From Plantago ovata (lineage: Eukaryota > Streptophyta > Magnoliopsida > Lamiales > Plantaginaceae): DNA of 64,000 nt. Below are positions 36,464-48,453 of this stretch, one piece after another. Position numbers and translations under genes: made by a program. The stretch's first letter is position 1. Each line of letters opens with the position of its first letter. A model generated the notes under the pieces. The model ran no database searches. It was not told the DNA's origin and saw only the letters and a program-made list of their open reading frames with translations. The stretch covers positions 49,701,351 to 49,765,350 of the forward strand of contig CM051455.1 of NCBI GenBank assembly GCA_028274465.1, in the 5' to 3' direction.

Positions 36464-39400
36464 ATGGAAGGCGGTGTTTCGTACCAGAGGTTCCCGAGGA
36501 TCAAAATCCGCACCGTGAGAGATGACTTCATGAAATTCGAGCTCCACGACACCGATGTCAGCATCGCCAACGCTCTCCGGCGCGTGATGATCTCCGAGGT
36601 TCCGACGATTGCCATTGACCTGGTCGAAATCGAGGTCAACTCATCCGTGCTGAACGACGAGTTCATCGCTCACCGCCTCGGTCTCATCCCTCTCACCAGT
36701 GAGCGTGCCATGGGGATGCGCTTCTCCCGTGACTGCGACGCTTGTGACGGTGACGGTCAATGCGAGTTCTGTTCCGTCGAGTTTCATCTCCGTGCCAAGT
36801 GCATGGGTGATACCACCACCGATGTCACTTCCAAGGACCTTATCAGCTCTGACCACACTGTTGTTGCTGTCGATTTCTCCGATTCTGGATACGATGCTAC
36901 CGAAAATAAGTATGTAGTGTTTGTTTACTAGTTTCTACTTTAGATCTGGTATAATTGATTGATTGCATGATTAATTGAGCATTTAGCTGCTGAAATGGAA
37001 GGTTTAGATGAATGTTTTTATCGATTCTAGTGTCTAATTGCTATTCACCTTTTCTGTCTAGATTATGCTCATAGGAGAGAGCTGAAGGTCATTCAGTAAT
37101 GGAACTGTTTTAGCTTAAATTGCAGATGCTCTATTCAACTTGTGACGAAACTAAAATGCCTAAGATAGATATGTAACAAAAGGAGTGATAGATTTGATGT
37201 TGAAAATTTAGTTGCTCGAATAGAGGACTGAATTGTGACTGTGAATTGATGTCCTAGAGAATCTTAAGTGAGTCTAGTCAGATAGTCTCTAATTTCAAAT
37301 AGTTTTAAGGCTATATTCATCTTTCTATTCTAAATTATGCCTATAGGAGAGCTGAAGGTCATTTTGTAATGGAAGTCTGAGATGCTTAATTCAACTTGTG
37401 ACGAAACTAGAACACCTCAGATTTGTAAAAATGATGATATTTCAAATTTAGTTGCACAAGTATTATATTTAGAGGAATGAACTGTGACTCAATGGATAAT
37501 GTGAATCCATATTCCATATAGTAAGTTGGGGAAGCTAGAGAATCTGAAGCGAGTCTGGTGTCTAGTTTCAGATAATTTTAAGGCTATTCATCTTCTCTTC
37601 TAGATTATGCTCATGGGAATTTGAAGGAACTTTTGTAGTTAAACTGTTCATTTAAATCACTAAGGCTTGATGAACTGAAAAGGACTTTGAAGGGAAATAA
37701 AAAAGAAGCTATAGGCTATAGGTGCTTTCTTTACACAGCAAGGGATAATGCAGGAGCTTCCATTGGTTTTAGGCATCGTTCTCATGTTTAGACAAGCATG
37801 ATGCATGTGGGAGTTTATTATATTTCTTCTTTTGGAACGTTGGAGTAATGCTTAATCTATTCCTTCCTTGCAGCAACCAAATCTGGTTTATATATGTGAT
37901 TTATGTTTTTTTAGTGATGATTGGTAGTCATTTTCTTTCTGCAACATGCCACATTGGCCACAAAACAAGATAAATGCTTAATCATTGAATCCTAGCCTTC
38001 TTTGTGAATGTCTAGTCCTTATTGTGTCATATTTATCTTTTTCCTAGAAACTTAATCTTATTTATAGTAAAACCTGAGTAGGGATAGTTTAGTTCATTCC
38101 ATGTTTTAGATGATATCTACAAAATTCAGTAGTGATGACTGATGAGAGAACGAAAAGGACTATACATTTACTTTATTAATCTGACAGATTTCACTGTGGA
38201 ACTTTTCTACTTCCCCTACGAGATACAAATAGTAGTGACTAGTGAGATTTCTAAAATGCATGCAGCGAAGGCATTTGAATTTATTTCTAAGTTCATACCC
38301 GTAGGTGTATGCTCACTTTCTGTAACTGCATACACATGAGAAGCACATTGCTTGTTCAGCTGATTCTTCAATCTTTTTTTTTCACACTGTATGTATTCCA
38401 TTTTACTTGTGTTCTCCATGTTCCACTTCCACCGCAACAGAGGTTTCTGGTTCGGGACCTGGGAATTATGGAGTGTTTGTTTATTACTGCTTTCATGTAC
38501 TGAACACAGTCATCTGGTTTGGCTTGTTTGGGCCTGTGTGTTGGGTCCTTATGAATTTGTATTTCCAATTGTCAGAAACTCATTGTTCTAGGTGCATACC
38601 TGTCTTGATTTATGAAATATCTATGGCATATTCTATTGATGAAAAGTAATTTACTTCATTCTCTTAACGGTGTGTTTGTCAGGAATTTGTGCTACATGTG
38701 TAATAGATGGAAGGTGATGGTGTATATATGCTGGGATTAAAATTGATTTTGTTATTATTGGATATTTCAAGTCATTTATTTTATGAAAGTCAACCCCTTT
38801 TACTTCAGGATTATGCTTATATCTGATCTTGTATGATAATGAGGGTGTAAAACATTTTGTGATGACTTCGTAGTCAATCATATGCAGCTATTGTATCCAT
38901 AAATTATTAACCAGCCATGCTGCTATATAAACCATGTTAGAAAGATTTCTTTTATACAAGTAAAGGTTCTAAAGTAGAGCATTACAAGTGAATACATAGC
39001 CCTTGCAGAGAGCTGAAATGAAAAACAAAATGGATTTATATTGTGTCTTTATAAGCTACTGGATTTTGCCTTTCTAGCATAGACAGGTGTGGCTTGCTCA
39101 GGAGGAGTGCATGGTTAATTAGCTTTCTGAAACATTGTCAATACGTACTTTAGTAGTGTGGCTTGCTCAGGAGGAGTGCATGGTTAATTAACTTTCTGAA
39201 ACATTTTCAATTCTAGTACTTAAATACTTGCCAAGATTTGGCACAGCTTGAGTGCCACTTGTGTGATTTTTTTCCCAGTAGCTCTCTTATGCATCTGTTT
39301 GTTTTGTTAGTTTCATTCAATTTATCCGAACGTAAGATCTCAAAATTCAGAAAACTTAACAGAGCGTATTTTTGGTACAGGGGAATCATAATTGTGAAGC

Positions 39401-40412
39401 TACGCCGGGGCCAAGAGCTGGTGTTAAGGGCCATAGCCCGGAAAGGAATTGGTAAAGATCATGCCAAATGGTCACCTGCAGCAACTGTCACCTTCATGTA
39501 TGAACCACGCATTGATATTAACGAAGAGTTGATGGCAACCTTGTCACTTGAAGAGAAGCAGGCATTCATAGAGAGCAGCCCTACAAAAGTGTTTGACCTC
39601 AATCCTCAAGGACAGGTTGTTCATAAATCATTAAATGTTTTTTAATGACACTTATCAGAATTAGTTTGTTTAGTCCGGTTCTAATCCTTCTGTTGGTGAC
39701 TTTTCAAAGTAGCACAATTGTAGCCTGCCCATGAATAAAACAAACTTCTAAGTCCCCCCCCCCCCCCCTCTTCTCCCTCCCTCCCTCCCTCCAACACACT
39801 CGCATTCGGTTTGCCGTATTGAAGTTTGTTTTGAAAATTTATATGTACACTTGCACAGGGAACAAAGAATTGTTTTCAGGAAGTATGAGCAATTCCACTT
39901 ATGGGAGCAAGTATATATATACATTTCCACCTGTAGGTATATGCATCTAAATACAAACTACAGAGGGCCTATTTAATTTTTAGAGGGTAGGGAAGTTGGA
40001 CCTTGCTCCCATAAGTGAAATCATATAGCCTGTTTCGGCAAAATGTTCTTTGATGTTTATCTGAATATTTATATAGGAGTGTGATAAATTATTGTCCTTC
40101 TATGCAAACCTCATTGTAATTAGCCAACCCCTGTTTCAGGTTTTTGTTCATGATGCTGAGGCATATACCTATGATGATGAAGTGCTTAAGAAAGCTGAAG
40201 CAATGGGGAAACCTGGACTAGTGGACATCCAAGCTAAGGAAGATAGTTTCATATTCACAGTCGAGTCCACTGGTGCGATAAAAGCTTCACAATTGTTTCT
40301 CAATGCCATAGAAATCCTGAAGCGCAAGTTGGATGCCGTCCGCCTGTCTGCAGACACTGTAGAAGCTGATGAGCAGTTTGGTGAGTTGGGAGCACATATG
40401 CGTGGAGGCTGA
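36464..40412 (+). CDS. NRPB3: RNA polymerase II (IV/V) subunit 3
   Basis: Three coding exons, 36464-36909, 39381-39615 and 40140-40412, giving 317 residues, the usual RPB3 size. RPB3 pairs with RPB11 as the eukaryotic counterpart of the bacterial alpha dimer and nucleates polymerase assembly. In plants the same subunit also serves Pol IV and V. Visible signatures are [39 protein letters not shown], and a zinc site C91-x2-C94-x5-C100-x2-C103 ([13 protein letters not shown]). Also present are [15 protein letters not shown] in exon 2 and [15 protein letters not shown] in exon 3. Intron 1 is 2.5 kb with repeated sequence; intron 2 holds a poly-C run. The start is the first ATG after the telo-box leader. 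All joins keep frame. Confidence 0.96.
37050..37650 (+). repeat. Diverged tandem repeats in RPB3 intron 1
   Basis: Text of the form 'TTATGC(T/C)(C/T)ATAGGAGAG-CTGAAGGTCATT', followed by AACTTGTGACGAAACTA, occurs around 37065-37150 and again around 37334-37415. A third, shorter and weaker copy begins near 37603. The spacing of about 270 bases suggests old tandem duplication within the intron. Confidence 0.55.
39087..39222 (+). repeat. 69-bp tandem duplication in RPB3 intron 1
   Basis: GTGTGGCTTGCTCAGGAGGA starts at 39087 and again at 39156, and the two copies remain nearly identical for over 50 bases. It lies about 160 bases before exon 2 of RPB3. Confidence 0.8.
39754..39792. repeat. Poly-C and (CCCT)n run in RPB3 intron 2
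   Basis: A run of about 15 cytosines followed by CT-rich text ending in CCCT repeats. It is a simple repeat prone to length error, inside intron 2. Confidence 0.85.
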
Positions 40413-41892
40413 TTGTTAGAGTTCAGGAAAACTGTCTTTTCATCATACTCAACTCTGAGACAATCGAACCTATGGGTATGAGATTCACTGGAATCATGTA
40501 ATTATCTCAAACTTATTTCTGGGTGAACCTTCTAAGTCGATGTGGAAAATTTGATCTAGGATGCTGCACTAATCTGTAGAATTGCACGAATGTGCTTATG
40601 AGTAATTGCATTGCTAGTGTGTTCCAAACATGCTTCCAAACAAGTTACCAGAATGGTAGAATTTAATGTTGTTGTCTGCATTTCACTCTTTTTGGGAAAT
40701 AATCCTGCATTTCTGCTGAAAGTTTCAGGCCCTTTCTGGTTTCTGCTTTCCACATTTGACCTCGTGTTACTAGAGAACAAAGTGATGTTCATTTGGGCCT
40801 TAACATGTATTTCCCCCGTGCGGTCAAAGCTTCCTGTTTAACATGTATCCTCTCTCTTTTTCATTTTTGACTTGTTCGTAGGCCTTCCCTTGCTGTTCAT
40901 GTGGGACATACTGTGATCTATTGATCTATTCCCTAGTCCAAGTTGTATGATAAAAAATAAAATTAAATTAACGGATACAATGTAATGATATACTTCCACA
41001 TTTAACGATATTACGATAACATTTTTTCTTACTGGCAATTACACACAATCCCAGATCAATGTAAATTTACATGAAGCACAAGTGGATTTCCTCCCGGAGA
41101 ACTTGAAAGACCTCGTTAGTAATGTACCATTACAACTTGATCTCGAGCACGGAAACTAACATGGAGCGCCTTACGAACTTTGCACGTTGAAGGCCATTCT
41201 GTGGGATGCTTCTAGAAAGTACAAGATGAACGAGATCTTCAAAGAATGGGAGAGATAGGATAGGCAAACCATATACAACTTTGAAGAAGCAATCGATACT
41301 TGAATCACGGAGATAGTTGCGGAGAAGGCTAAGAGCTTCGTGAGACGTACTATTTGGAAGACAAACCGGATCAGGCTAGCGAAACTAGTGAGGTCCATCA
41401 GGGAAGATGAGATCAAAATTCAAAACTCTGTTTGAGAACTACAGACTGATGTTTGTTCCCAATCTTGCCCCTTCTGATGTAGTACTGAACACGGCTGCTG
41501 CAGAAAGCCAGAAACAAGGGAAATAAGGCAAAAGGTCACTACTACCATCTATATATTTGCTTATATGGAACTAGAGACATTGGACGCCCAATCACCAAAG
41601 TTTGTTTTCAAATTTGGGACTGTTTTCTTCTGAAATATTTGATTTTTGTCTCTGAAAGTCCAGCATACACACCATGAATGCTCTCAATTGTCAAACTAAA
41701 CTGATAATGTGACAAATAACAATGTTTATGCATTGTTTCTCTACTGAATGTGTCGAAGCAAAAGCACAATCTCAAATCGCGGGCATAAATTGATGAATAT
41801 ATGTACCGATAGGGAGCAATATAAATGCTACCCAATTCGAAGTAATCCCACAACACCAAGTACTTGGAATGAAACAACACGAGTAGGCCTAA
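40413..41892. other. RPB3 3' region and intergenic DNA
   Basis: The first few hundred bases are probably the RPB3 3' untranslated region. From about 41060 to 41560 the text has coding-like composition (for example ATGAACGAGATCTTCAAAG), but all frames are broken and I could not assign a family. It may be an old pseudogene. Confidence 0.4.
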
Positions 41893-43957
41893 GACCACCA
41901 GCATTGGTGCCATGCCATGCCATGGCACCATGCACTATTTTGCCTCCATGCCGCGGCATCGTGGCTTGTTTCTGCATTGGTGGCCACGATGCCGCGGCAT
42001 GGTGGTTTTTTTTTTTTTTTAATTTTTTTTTTTTGATAATTATATTATGATAAGATGAACTAAAATTAAAACAAAATATATTTAATAGTTTATTTGAAAT
42101 AACTTACATCAAATTTAAACACATAACACAGAATCATACTCATTGAGGAACGAGTTCACATCAAATTTAAAACACAAAATCTAACGAATTGAGATGCAAC
42201 AACCACACAACACACAAACATAAAATGCATGAAACTTAAACAAATAAGACACACGATTGATGAAGCTCGCACAATCAATCACTAACACCTCCAAATATGT
42301 TCCATGAGGTCTGAAGTTAGTCGTTCATGCGTGTTGATGCTATGCATCTGTCGGTTAATATTCATGTACTCATTCAAAGAGTTTATTGTTGATGTCGTCC
42401 TTCGAATATGAATTCCACGATCGAAATCCTCAACGTAAGACCTTGTGTCGTCCTCAAACTCTTTCCTCAGGCTTTCCATTTCACTTTCATAGTTTTTGTA
42501 TGTGTGGCGTTCATCCTCAACTATCATATTGTGGAGTGTGATGCAGCAATCCATGATCTTACGGAGTGTGGACTTGTTGTGAGCAAGAGCCGGGTTTCGT
42601 ATTATTGCAAACCGTGCTTGCATAACTCCAGAAGCCCGTTCCACATCCTTACGGCAAGACTCCTGGAGCTGAGAGAACTTTGATTCTTTATGAGTTATGG
42701 GATTGGGGATGACACTCACAAACGTAGCCCATGCTGGATAGATACCGTCAGTTAGGTAGTACGGCATGCTGTATTGATGGCCATTCACCGTAAATTCCAC
42801 AGGAGGTGCAGTGCCGTTGAGAAGATCCTCGAACACTGGTGAACGCTGCACGATTGATAAGTCATTGAATTTTCCGGAAACTCCAAAGAATGAATGCCAT
42901 ATCCAAGTGTCTTGGGATGCCACAGCTTCTAACACAAGGGTAGGACTTCCACATTTCCCTTGGAATTGACCGTGCCACGCCGTCGGACAATTCTTCCAAA
43001 TCCAATGCATACAGTCGATACTCCCAATCATGCCCGGAAACCCTCTTGCCTTGTTGATTGCTAGAAGTCGCCGTAAGTCATCTTCATTGGCCCTCCTCAT
43101 GTAGGTTGCGCCAAACTCTGCAACCACAGCGTCACAAAAACGCGAGAGACATTTCAAAGCCGTACTTTCACCAAGGCGACAATACTCATCAACCGAGTCA
43201 GCACAACACCCATAAGCTAGCATTCGAATGGCTGCGGTACATTTTTGGAGTGTGGATAACCCCTGACGGCCAGCAGCATCTAGCTTACATTCCCGGTATC
43301 TGAGACTGAGGAGATGGGAAATTTTGGGTGTTTGGCTCTTCGGGCTCATTTTGAAACAAAGGGCGAACGACATTCGGGGAGGTAGAGTTCAACAACGGTT
43401 TGCGAAGTTGGCTCATGAGCTCTGCGTACAACTCTTTCTCATATTCCTTCATATATGCAAGAGTTTCACGAGTGTAAAGCTGACCGTTGAACTCCATCTC
43501 ACCGGACAAAAAAATTGAGGGTTAAGGGGGGTTTTGATGTTAAGAGTGTATTTTGAGTTTAATTAAGAGAGAAATGGGAGCTGGAGATGGGGTGCTCCAA
43601 ACATAGCCGAGATTGGTCTCTATTTATAGATCTCGAAAAAATAGAGCTGTTGGTGATTTTTATTTATTTTTTGCATTTTTATTTTTCGAGTTATAGCCGT
43701 TTTTGTCCGTTGGAGTATAAAAGCAAATAAAGAAAAAAAAAAACAAAAAAAATAAATAAAAAGGAACCAGTGAGGGGCTTGGCAGCCCCTCACTAAAAAC
43801 ACTTTCTTCTTCAACGCGGCGTGAGACGCCGCGGTGAAGAGAAAGCTGGGACGCCGGCAGCGATGCCGCGGCGTTCAGCCATCAATGCGAGCCTACGCCG
43901 CGGCATCGGGACGCCGGCTTCCCATGCCGAGCTCCCCCGGCACCAATGCAGCCGGTC
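41893..43957 (-). mobile_element. PIF/Harbinger DNA transposon, defective
   Basis: A 2,065-bp element with ends GACCACCAGCATTGGTGCC and, inverted, GACCGGCTGCATTGGTGCC (16 of 19 matching). It is flanked by TAA at 41890-41892 and 43958-43960, the 3-bp duplication typical of the superfamily. Several ATGCCGCGGCAT palindromes lie just inside both ends. A damaged transposase occupies the minus strand. No second Myb-like gene is present, so the copy is non-autonomous. Confidence 0.9.
42282..43509 (-). pseudogene. PIF/Harbinger transposase, frameshifted and internally deleted
   Basis: The main frame (42282 to about 43373) encodes a plant Harbinger/DDE_4 nuclease. It has LQKCTAAIRMLAYG, GFPGMIGSIDCMHWIWKN (first Asp), TVNGHQYSMPYYLTDGIYP (second Asp), and RKDVERASGVMQARFAI (Glu), so the DDE triad is present. 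A 74-codon frame (43285-43509), starting MSGEMEFNGQLYTRETLAY, gives the N terminus in another phase. The helix-turn-helix-like segment normally between them, covering the RRRFRMSR..-type block, is missing. This indicates a deletion plus a phase break near 43300. There are no stop codons within the DDE region. It is bounded by the element's own inverted ends. Confidence 0.88.
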
Positions 43958-43960
43958 TAA

Positions 43961-44560
43961 GGCATTTAACCTAAGCCATCGGACCTAAAGGCATCAGGCA
44001 TTTAACCAACACCATCGGACTTAAGGTATCTGACCGACGCAATCAGATCGATGCCACAGGGATGAATCGAGGAGGTGAGAACGCAACACATGGCTGACAT
44101 CATCCTATAAAGGGACAACCTTTTGGGTTTCACTTAGGTTTTATTGACGCACATTATGTCACCTACCAAACTATCATAAGTGGAGTGGGTCGATCAAACC
44201 TAATCGCTTCGGGCACCCTTTCTTCGGTAAACTTATATATTTACATTCAAGTTTCGGTCTGACCATAGGCTTGTCGATAAAACTAACCCCCTTGCTGGTA
44301 GCCTGGTACCCTATGTATAGGTATCAATGTGAAGCGTCAATCGATAAGATGAACGTACTACCATCTTAGTTATAAGAGAAGTAGTTAGAGGAGAGTCATT
44401 TAGAATTGTTTATTTATGCATTACGTACACAAACATTTGATTGGAGCCTTATTATAATAAAGTCAGATTTGGGTCGATGCTATTGTTTGGATTCGGTTCT
44501 AATGAACACCCCCTATTTGTTCTCCTAGTATAGTGGAGGTGCGTTTCCGTGATTGATCTT
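43961..44560 (+). mobile_element. Possible gypsy-like LTR fragment
   Basis: Repeated text around GGCATTTAACC and CCATCGGAC leads to a TATA box, CTATAAAGGGACAACC at about 44105, then a leader with CACTTAGGTTTTATTGACGC. The organisation resembles a gypsy LTR. No termini found. The Harbinger element sits at its left edge and may have inserted into it. Confidence 0.35.
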
Positions 44561-46691
44561 TGATGTTGATATTTGAAGACAAGTCATCTGAAAGACAATC
44601 ATAAGTCATAAACCATCATATATTCCATTCCATTACAAGATCTAAGTATATATTTGACAAATTGTTGAAGCCATACTGAGCCCCGCTACAAATACTGACA
44701 TGTGTAACATCTGAAATTAGAATATCGAAAGAACCCAATTAATGAACGACCAAGCATTTGGAAATCCAAATAAATATCAGAGTGCAAGTGCAGGCGCAGA
44801 ATCAATGAAACATGGGGAGCCTTCAGGAACATTCATCTGGAACATGGCCTGTGACTCTGACTGACCAAATTTTAATCTGTCTTCTTCTTCTACTTGAAAG
44901 GGAAAGTTAATCATTAGACCTTGAGGCAGACACAGTATCCAATAACAGACAATTTGCCATTTAGTATATTATACATAGCCAAGCACATTCATCATTTTTC
45001 CTTTCCTCTTTTGATTAATTTAACCCCCCAAGATTACACTAATCACCACCACGTCGAAATACTACTAGTAGTATTATTATTGTTTACATTATCTAGCATC
45101 TAGATTCGCTGGAAACTTTATGCCACTTTTACTACTTTCTCTCATTATACAAATACCCATTGATTTTAATAAGTTATGAATATAGCTAAATCTGCCTAGT
45201 CCGAAATACAAATTGAACTATGTATTTCCAACTATAAATACATTAGCGTGGTCACTTATCAGTCTTATTGATGGTATGTTTGAGAGTCCTCCATAAAAAG
45301 AAAGAGATATTTAAAAAAGATGTTCGAAGATCCACTTGATGAGAAGGTTCGTCTCCGTCCCATAACCACTCCCTTTTCGATGAAATAGTACTTTAGTCCC
45401 CCACACCATCGTAACCAGCAAAGGGACATGATTCTAGGAAACACCGGATGTTGTCTTCTACTATCTTCTATATATACTCTACTCAGAGTTTTACGCATAC
45501 ACATTTATTACTATTCAACCATATTACAATAAGTGTTTTCATCACAACTGGATCATTATTCATTACCTAACTTGTCCCTAAACATGCATAAAAAAGTTTT
45601 AAGTAGATGATGTCTTCCATAACCAATAGCTGAAGCCTAATGCATATAACGTTTAGAACCATCCTTACAAATAACATGTTATCCTAAAAAGAACACAAAT
45701 AGATGAAGACTAAAACCGTAGTTTGAATAGTTAGGTTACACGTTACTACCTAACAACTTATAGACTAGTTAAGAAATCACTTTTTTTTTAAAAACGAGTG
45801 TGATCGTTTTCACAAACACTTTCCTAGCTAGATCCTGTCCCATTATATGTAACAACAATACTCGCAAATAAAATTTCTTCTCAAGTCCTAAAACAAGTCA
45901 GCTAGCAGCCTAACACTGCCACGTACACTCCCACAATTATGTACAATACTAAAATAACCTCAGATTTTTTCTGTTGCCTATTTCCAGACATTGACACGTA
46001 AAAAAGTTCAGATATTTTTATCAAGAACAAAGGAGATCATTTTTGTGGTTATAACGTGGCGCTAGGAGATCTCTTTGCCCAAAGATTTGACGTCTCATCT
46101 CTATTGTCAAATTATAAAATTCTACTACAAACAATGGGAAAACATAAATAAAATCGAATTGGAGCCTCGACGTGACAAATCTTCCAATCAGAGGCAACCA
46201 CGTACACTTCAATTTTCAGATAATCTTCTGATAATTATTTGCATTTTACCCCAGTATATATTCCTTTTTTGCAAAACCGCCCTGCACTTAACACTATCTT
46301 TGATTCATAGTCATTAGTCACCTGACAATTGAAGAGGCTCCGACGGTGAAGAAGATGGTTAAAAGGATTGGAGACAAACCTCTTAAGTTGCACATCTATT
46401 TATTTTGGGATCTACTTAGTCATTGATTTGGAATGAATTCATAGTTCCTTAGTGTATAAGACGAGCCCTCAATTTGTTCCAATGGTCCTCAAATTCCTTT
46501 AATTTTAAAGTGCCTTGCACATGGGGAGAGGGAGAGAGAGAGGGAGGGAGAGAGAGAGGTGGTTGTGTTTAACCTACCTAGTGATCCGGATCAATGTCAA
46601 GTGTCTGGTGTAGCGAAATGTACTTATAATCTTTAAAAGTGTAATGGAGTTAACGTACGTATGAAATATCAGGTCGGCGTTCCTCATTGAG
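44561..46691. other. Intergenic, no gene seen
   Basis: AT-rich DNA without a supportable gene. A GA-rich simple repeat (GGGAGAGGGAGAGAGAGAGG and following) lies at about 46520-46559. Confidence 0.5.
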
Positions 46692-46875
46692 CTGATGGAG
46701 TTATAAGGGTGGTCGAGTGGTAAGGGTGTTTGCATAGGAGAGGTCGAGCGTTCGAACCACGACAGAAGTATAAGATTGATTTAGATGTATTTGAATAGTT
46801 ATAAGGTGGTAAAGGTATAGGAGTAGGATAATTAAATTTTTCGTACCAAAAGGAAAAGAAAAAAAAAAAAAAAAA
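46692..46875 (+). mobile_element. tRNA-derived SINE with target duplication
   Basis: 184 bp ending in an A-tail. An A-box-like TGGTCGAGTGGT lies at about 46713 and a perfect B box, GTTCGAACC, at about 46750, the internal Pol III promoter of a tRNA-type SINE head. The body is unrelated to tRNA. The 9-bp duplication CTCATTGAG flanks it at 46683-46691 and 46876-46884. It would be copied by a LINE reverse transcriptase. Confidence 0.88.
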
Positions 46876-46884
46876 CTCATTGAG

Positions 46885-47480
46885 TGGATAAGAGTGTTAA
46901 GCATAGCCATTATTTCTTATAATGAAACAAGAAACTTATTCTTGTAGCTCTGTGTTTAGGATGAACTACAATGTACTTATTTACATCACATTCCCAATAT
47001 TTTTCTCTCTAAATTGTTAATGTCACGGTAAAAATATGTCATGACAAGCCACTAAATTGCAACATTCGTCGTCTTCGTAGGAAGTTGTCGCCTACTTTCC
47101 ATAAAATCGTGTATACACTTATAACTTTGCGTGTCAGCTTGAACAAAGAACTTTGTCGATTACGTACCTACAAAAAAGAAAAAATCATCCATAATAAACA
47201 CTTTATTGCATCGTTTATATCGCCTAATACTTATCGCAAATTACATTTATTAAAAAAACGCATCTATTGAAGTAATACGTGTCAAAGTGAATGTAAACTT
47301 ACGTGTCAGAACAACATAAACCAATCGAACACGTAATATAAATCACACCATCTGTCAGAACATAAAAGACCCCAATTGCACCAACTAAAATATTAAAGGA
47401 CCTGAATACAATTTCTCAAAAATTCACTACCCCATCAAATCTCCTCTACCTTCCACCTGTCCCTCCTAGCTCTCCCGTGT
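46885..47480. other. Upstream region of the EDL3-like gene
   Basis: No gene seen. ACGTGTCA-type strings (ABRE-like cores) occur near 47277 and 47300. These would fit an ABA- or stress-responsive promoter for the downstream gene, but this is inferred from short motifs only. Confidence 0.35.
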
Positions 47481-47481
47481 T

Positions 47482-47489
47482 TATAAATA
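47482..47489 (+). promoter_or_regulatory. TATA box of the EDL3-like gene
   Basis: TATAAATA sits 65-72 bases before the ATG at 47554, giving a leader of about 40 bases. Confidence 0.65.
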
Positions 47490-47553
47490 CCCACGGCGGC
47501 GACACCTTACACTGATAAAAGAAAAAAAATCTTCCATCCAAGAAATTGCAAAA

Positions 47554-48453
47554 ATGAGTAGCAGTGAATCTCCGAGTCACAAACTGATCAAACTCAGCTC
47601 CGAGTCACCCGACTCGTCCGGCATCCTAAACGAAAGAATCCTACTCCTAATCTTCGAGTCCTTGAAATGGGACATCCACGCGCTCTGCCAAACCGCCTCC
47701 GTCAACCGCCGCCTACGCGCGTTGGCCCGCCGCCTCCTCTGGAAGGAGCTCTGTGTGAAACGGGCCCCAGTGATGACGTCAACGATAACCGAACCTACGC
47801 CGGGTCGGGTGGTGGGTGGGTGGGACGCGCTGGCGAAGCTACTGTTCTATTGCTGCGGGTGTGAGTCCACGCGCCATTTCAATGTGAGCGAAAAAACACC
47901 GGGTCATTTCGTGAAGCTGACCCGGTTCTCGAAGACTTCGGGTCGGAGTTTCTTGCCGAAGAAGTGTAGGGAGGACGTGCTGTTCGTTTGCGACCCGTGC
48001 GAGCACGTGATGAAGGGGGAGGAGAGAGAAGATGAGGATAGTAGTATTGTGGGGATATACAGAGGGGTATTTAAGGGATTTCTGAAGAGTAAGACAAGGG
48101 CGTGTTTGATTGGGAGGCAAGTGGGGTTTGAGGAGAAGGTGAGGTGCCCCTATTGTGGGTCTAGGGTTTGGAGTATGACGGCGGCGAGGATGATTCCGGT
48201 GAAGAGTGCGGCCAGGAGGCTGGGTTCGACTAGTGATGGGGAGTTGGAGTATTTTGTGTGCTTGAATGGACACTTGCACGGCTACTGCTGGCTAGTTCCC
48301 CTTTCTGATGATGAAGGGAAGGATGATGATCAAGACGGAGATGACAAGGAAGATGGTGAATTTGAAGGAGGTTCTTGTTCTGGTTCCGGTTCGAAATCTT
48401 GTCGTAATGATGAAGATGATAATGATGATAATTATGGTAATGGGCATGCTTAG
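47554..48453 (+). CDS. EDL3: EID1-like F-box protein (EDL3 type)
   Basis: An intronless frame of 299 residues. The F-box covers about residues 24-67 (ILNERILLLIFESLKWD... to LLWKELC) and would bind the SKP1-like subunit of an SCF ubiquitin ligase. The body matches the EID1-like family: GGWDALAKLLFYCCGCESTR, HFVKLTRFSKTSGRSFLPKK, VCDPCEH, GIYRGVFKGF, CPYCGSRVWSM and FVCLNGHLHGYCWLVPLSDDE. Paired cysteines (146/149, 198/201) may bind zinc. In Arabidopsis EDL3 acts in ABA signalling and CONSTANS regulation. The C-terminal tail after residue 250 is very acidic (Asp/Glu runs, Ser-Gly patch) and longer than I recall for the family. The local coding GC is high, as is common in intronless plant genes. 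Confidence 0.92.
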   Translation: MSSSESPSHKLIKLSSESPDSSGILNERILLLIFESLKWDIHALCQTASVNRRLRALARRLLWKELCVKRAPVMTSTITEPTPGRVVGGWDALAKLLFYCCGCESTRHFNVSEKTPGHFVKLTRFSKTSGRSFLPKKCREDVLFVCDPCEHVMKGEEREDEDSSIVGIYRGVFKGFLKSKTRACLIGRQVGFEEKVRCPYCGSRVWSMTAARMIPVKSAARRLGSTSDGELEYFVCLNGHLHGYCWLVPLSDDEGKDDDQDGDDKEDGEFEGGSCSGSGSKSCRNDEDDNDDNYGNGHA

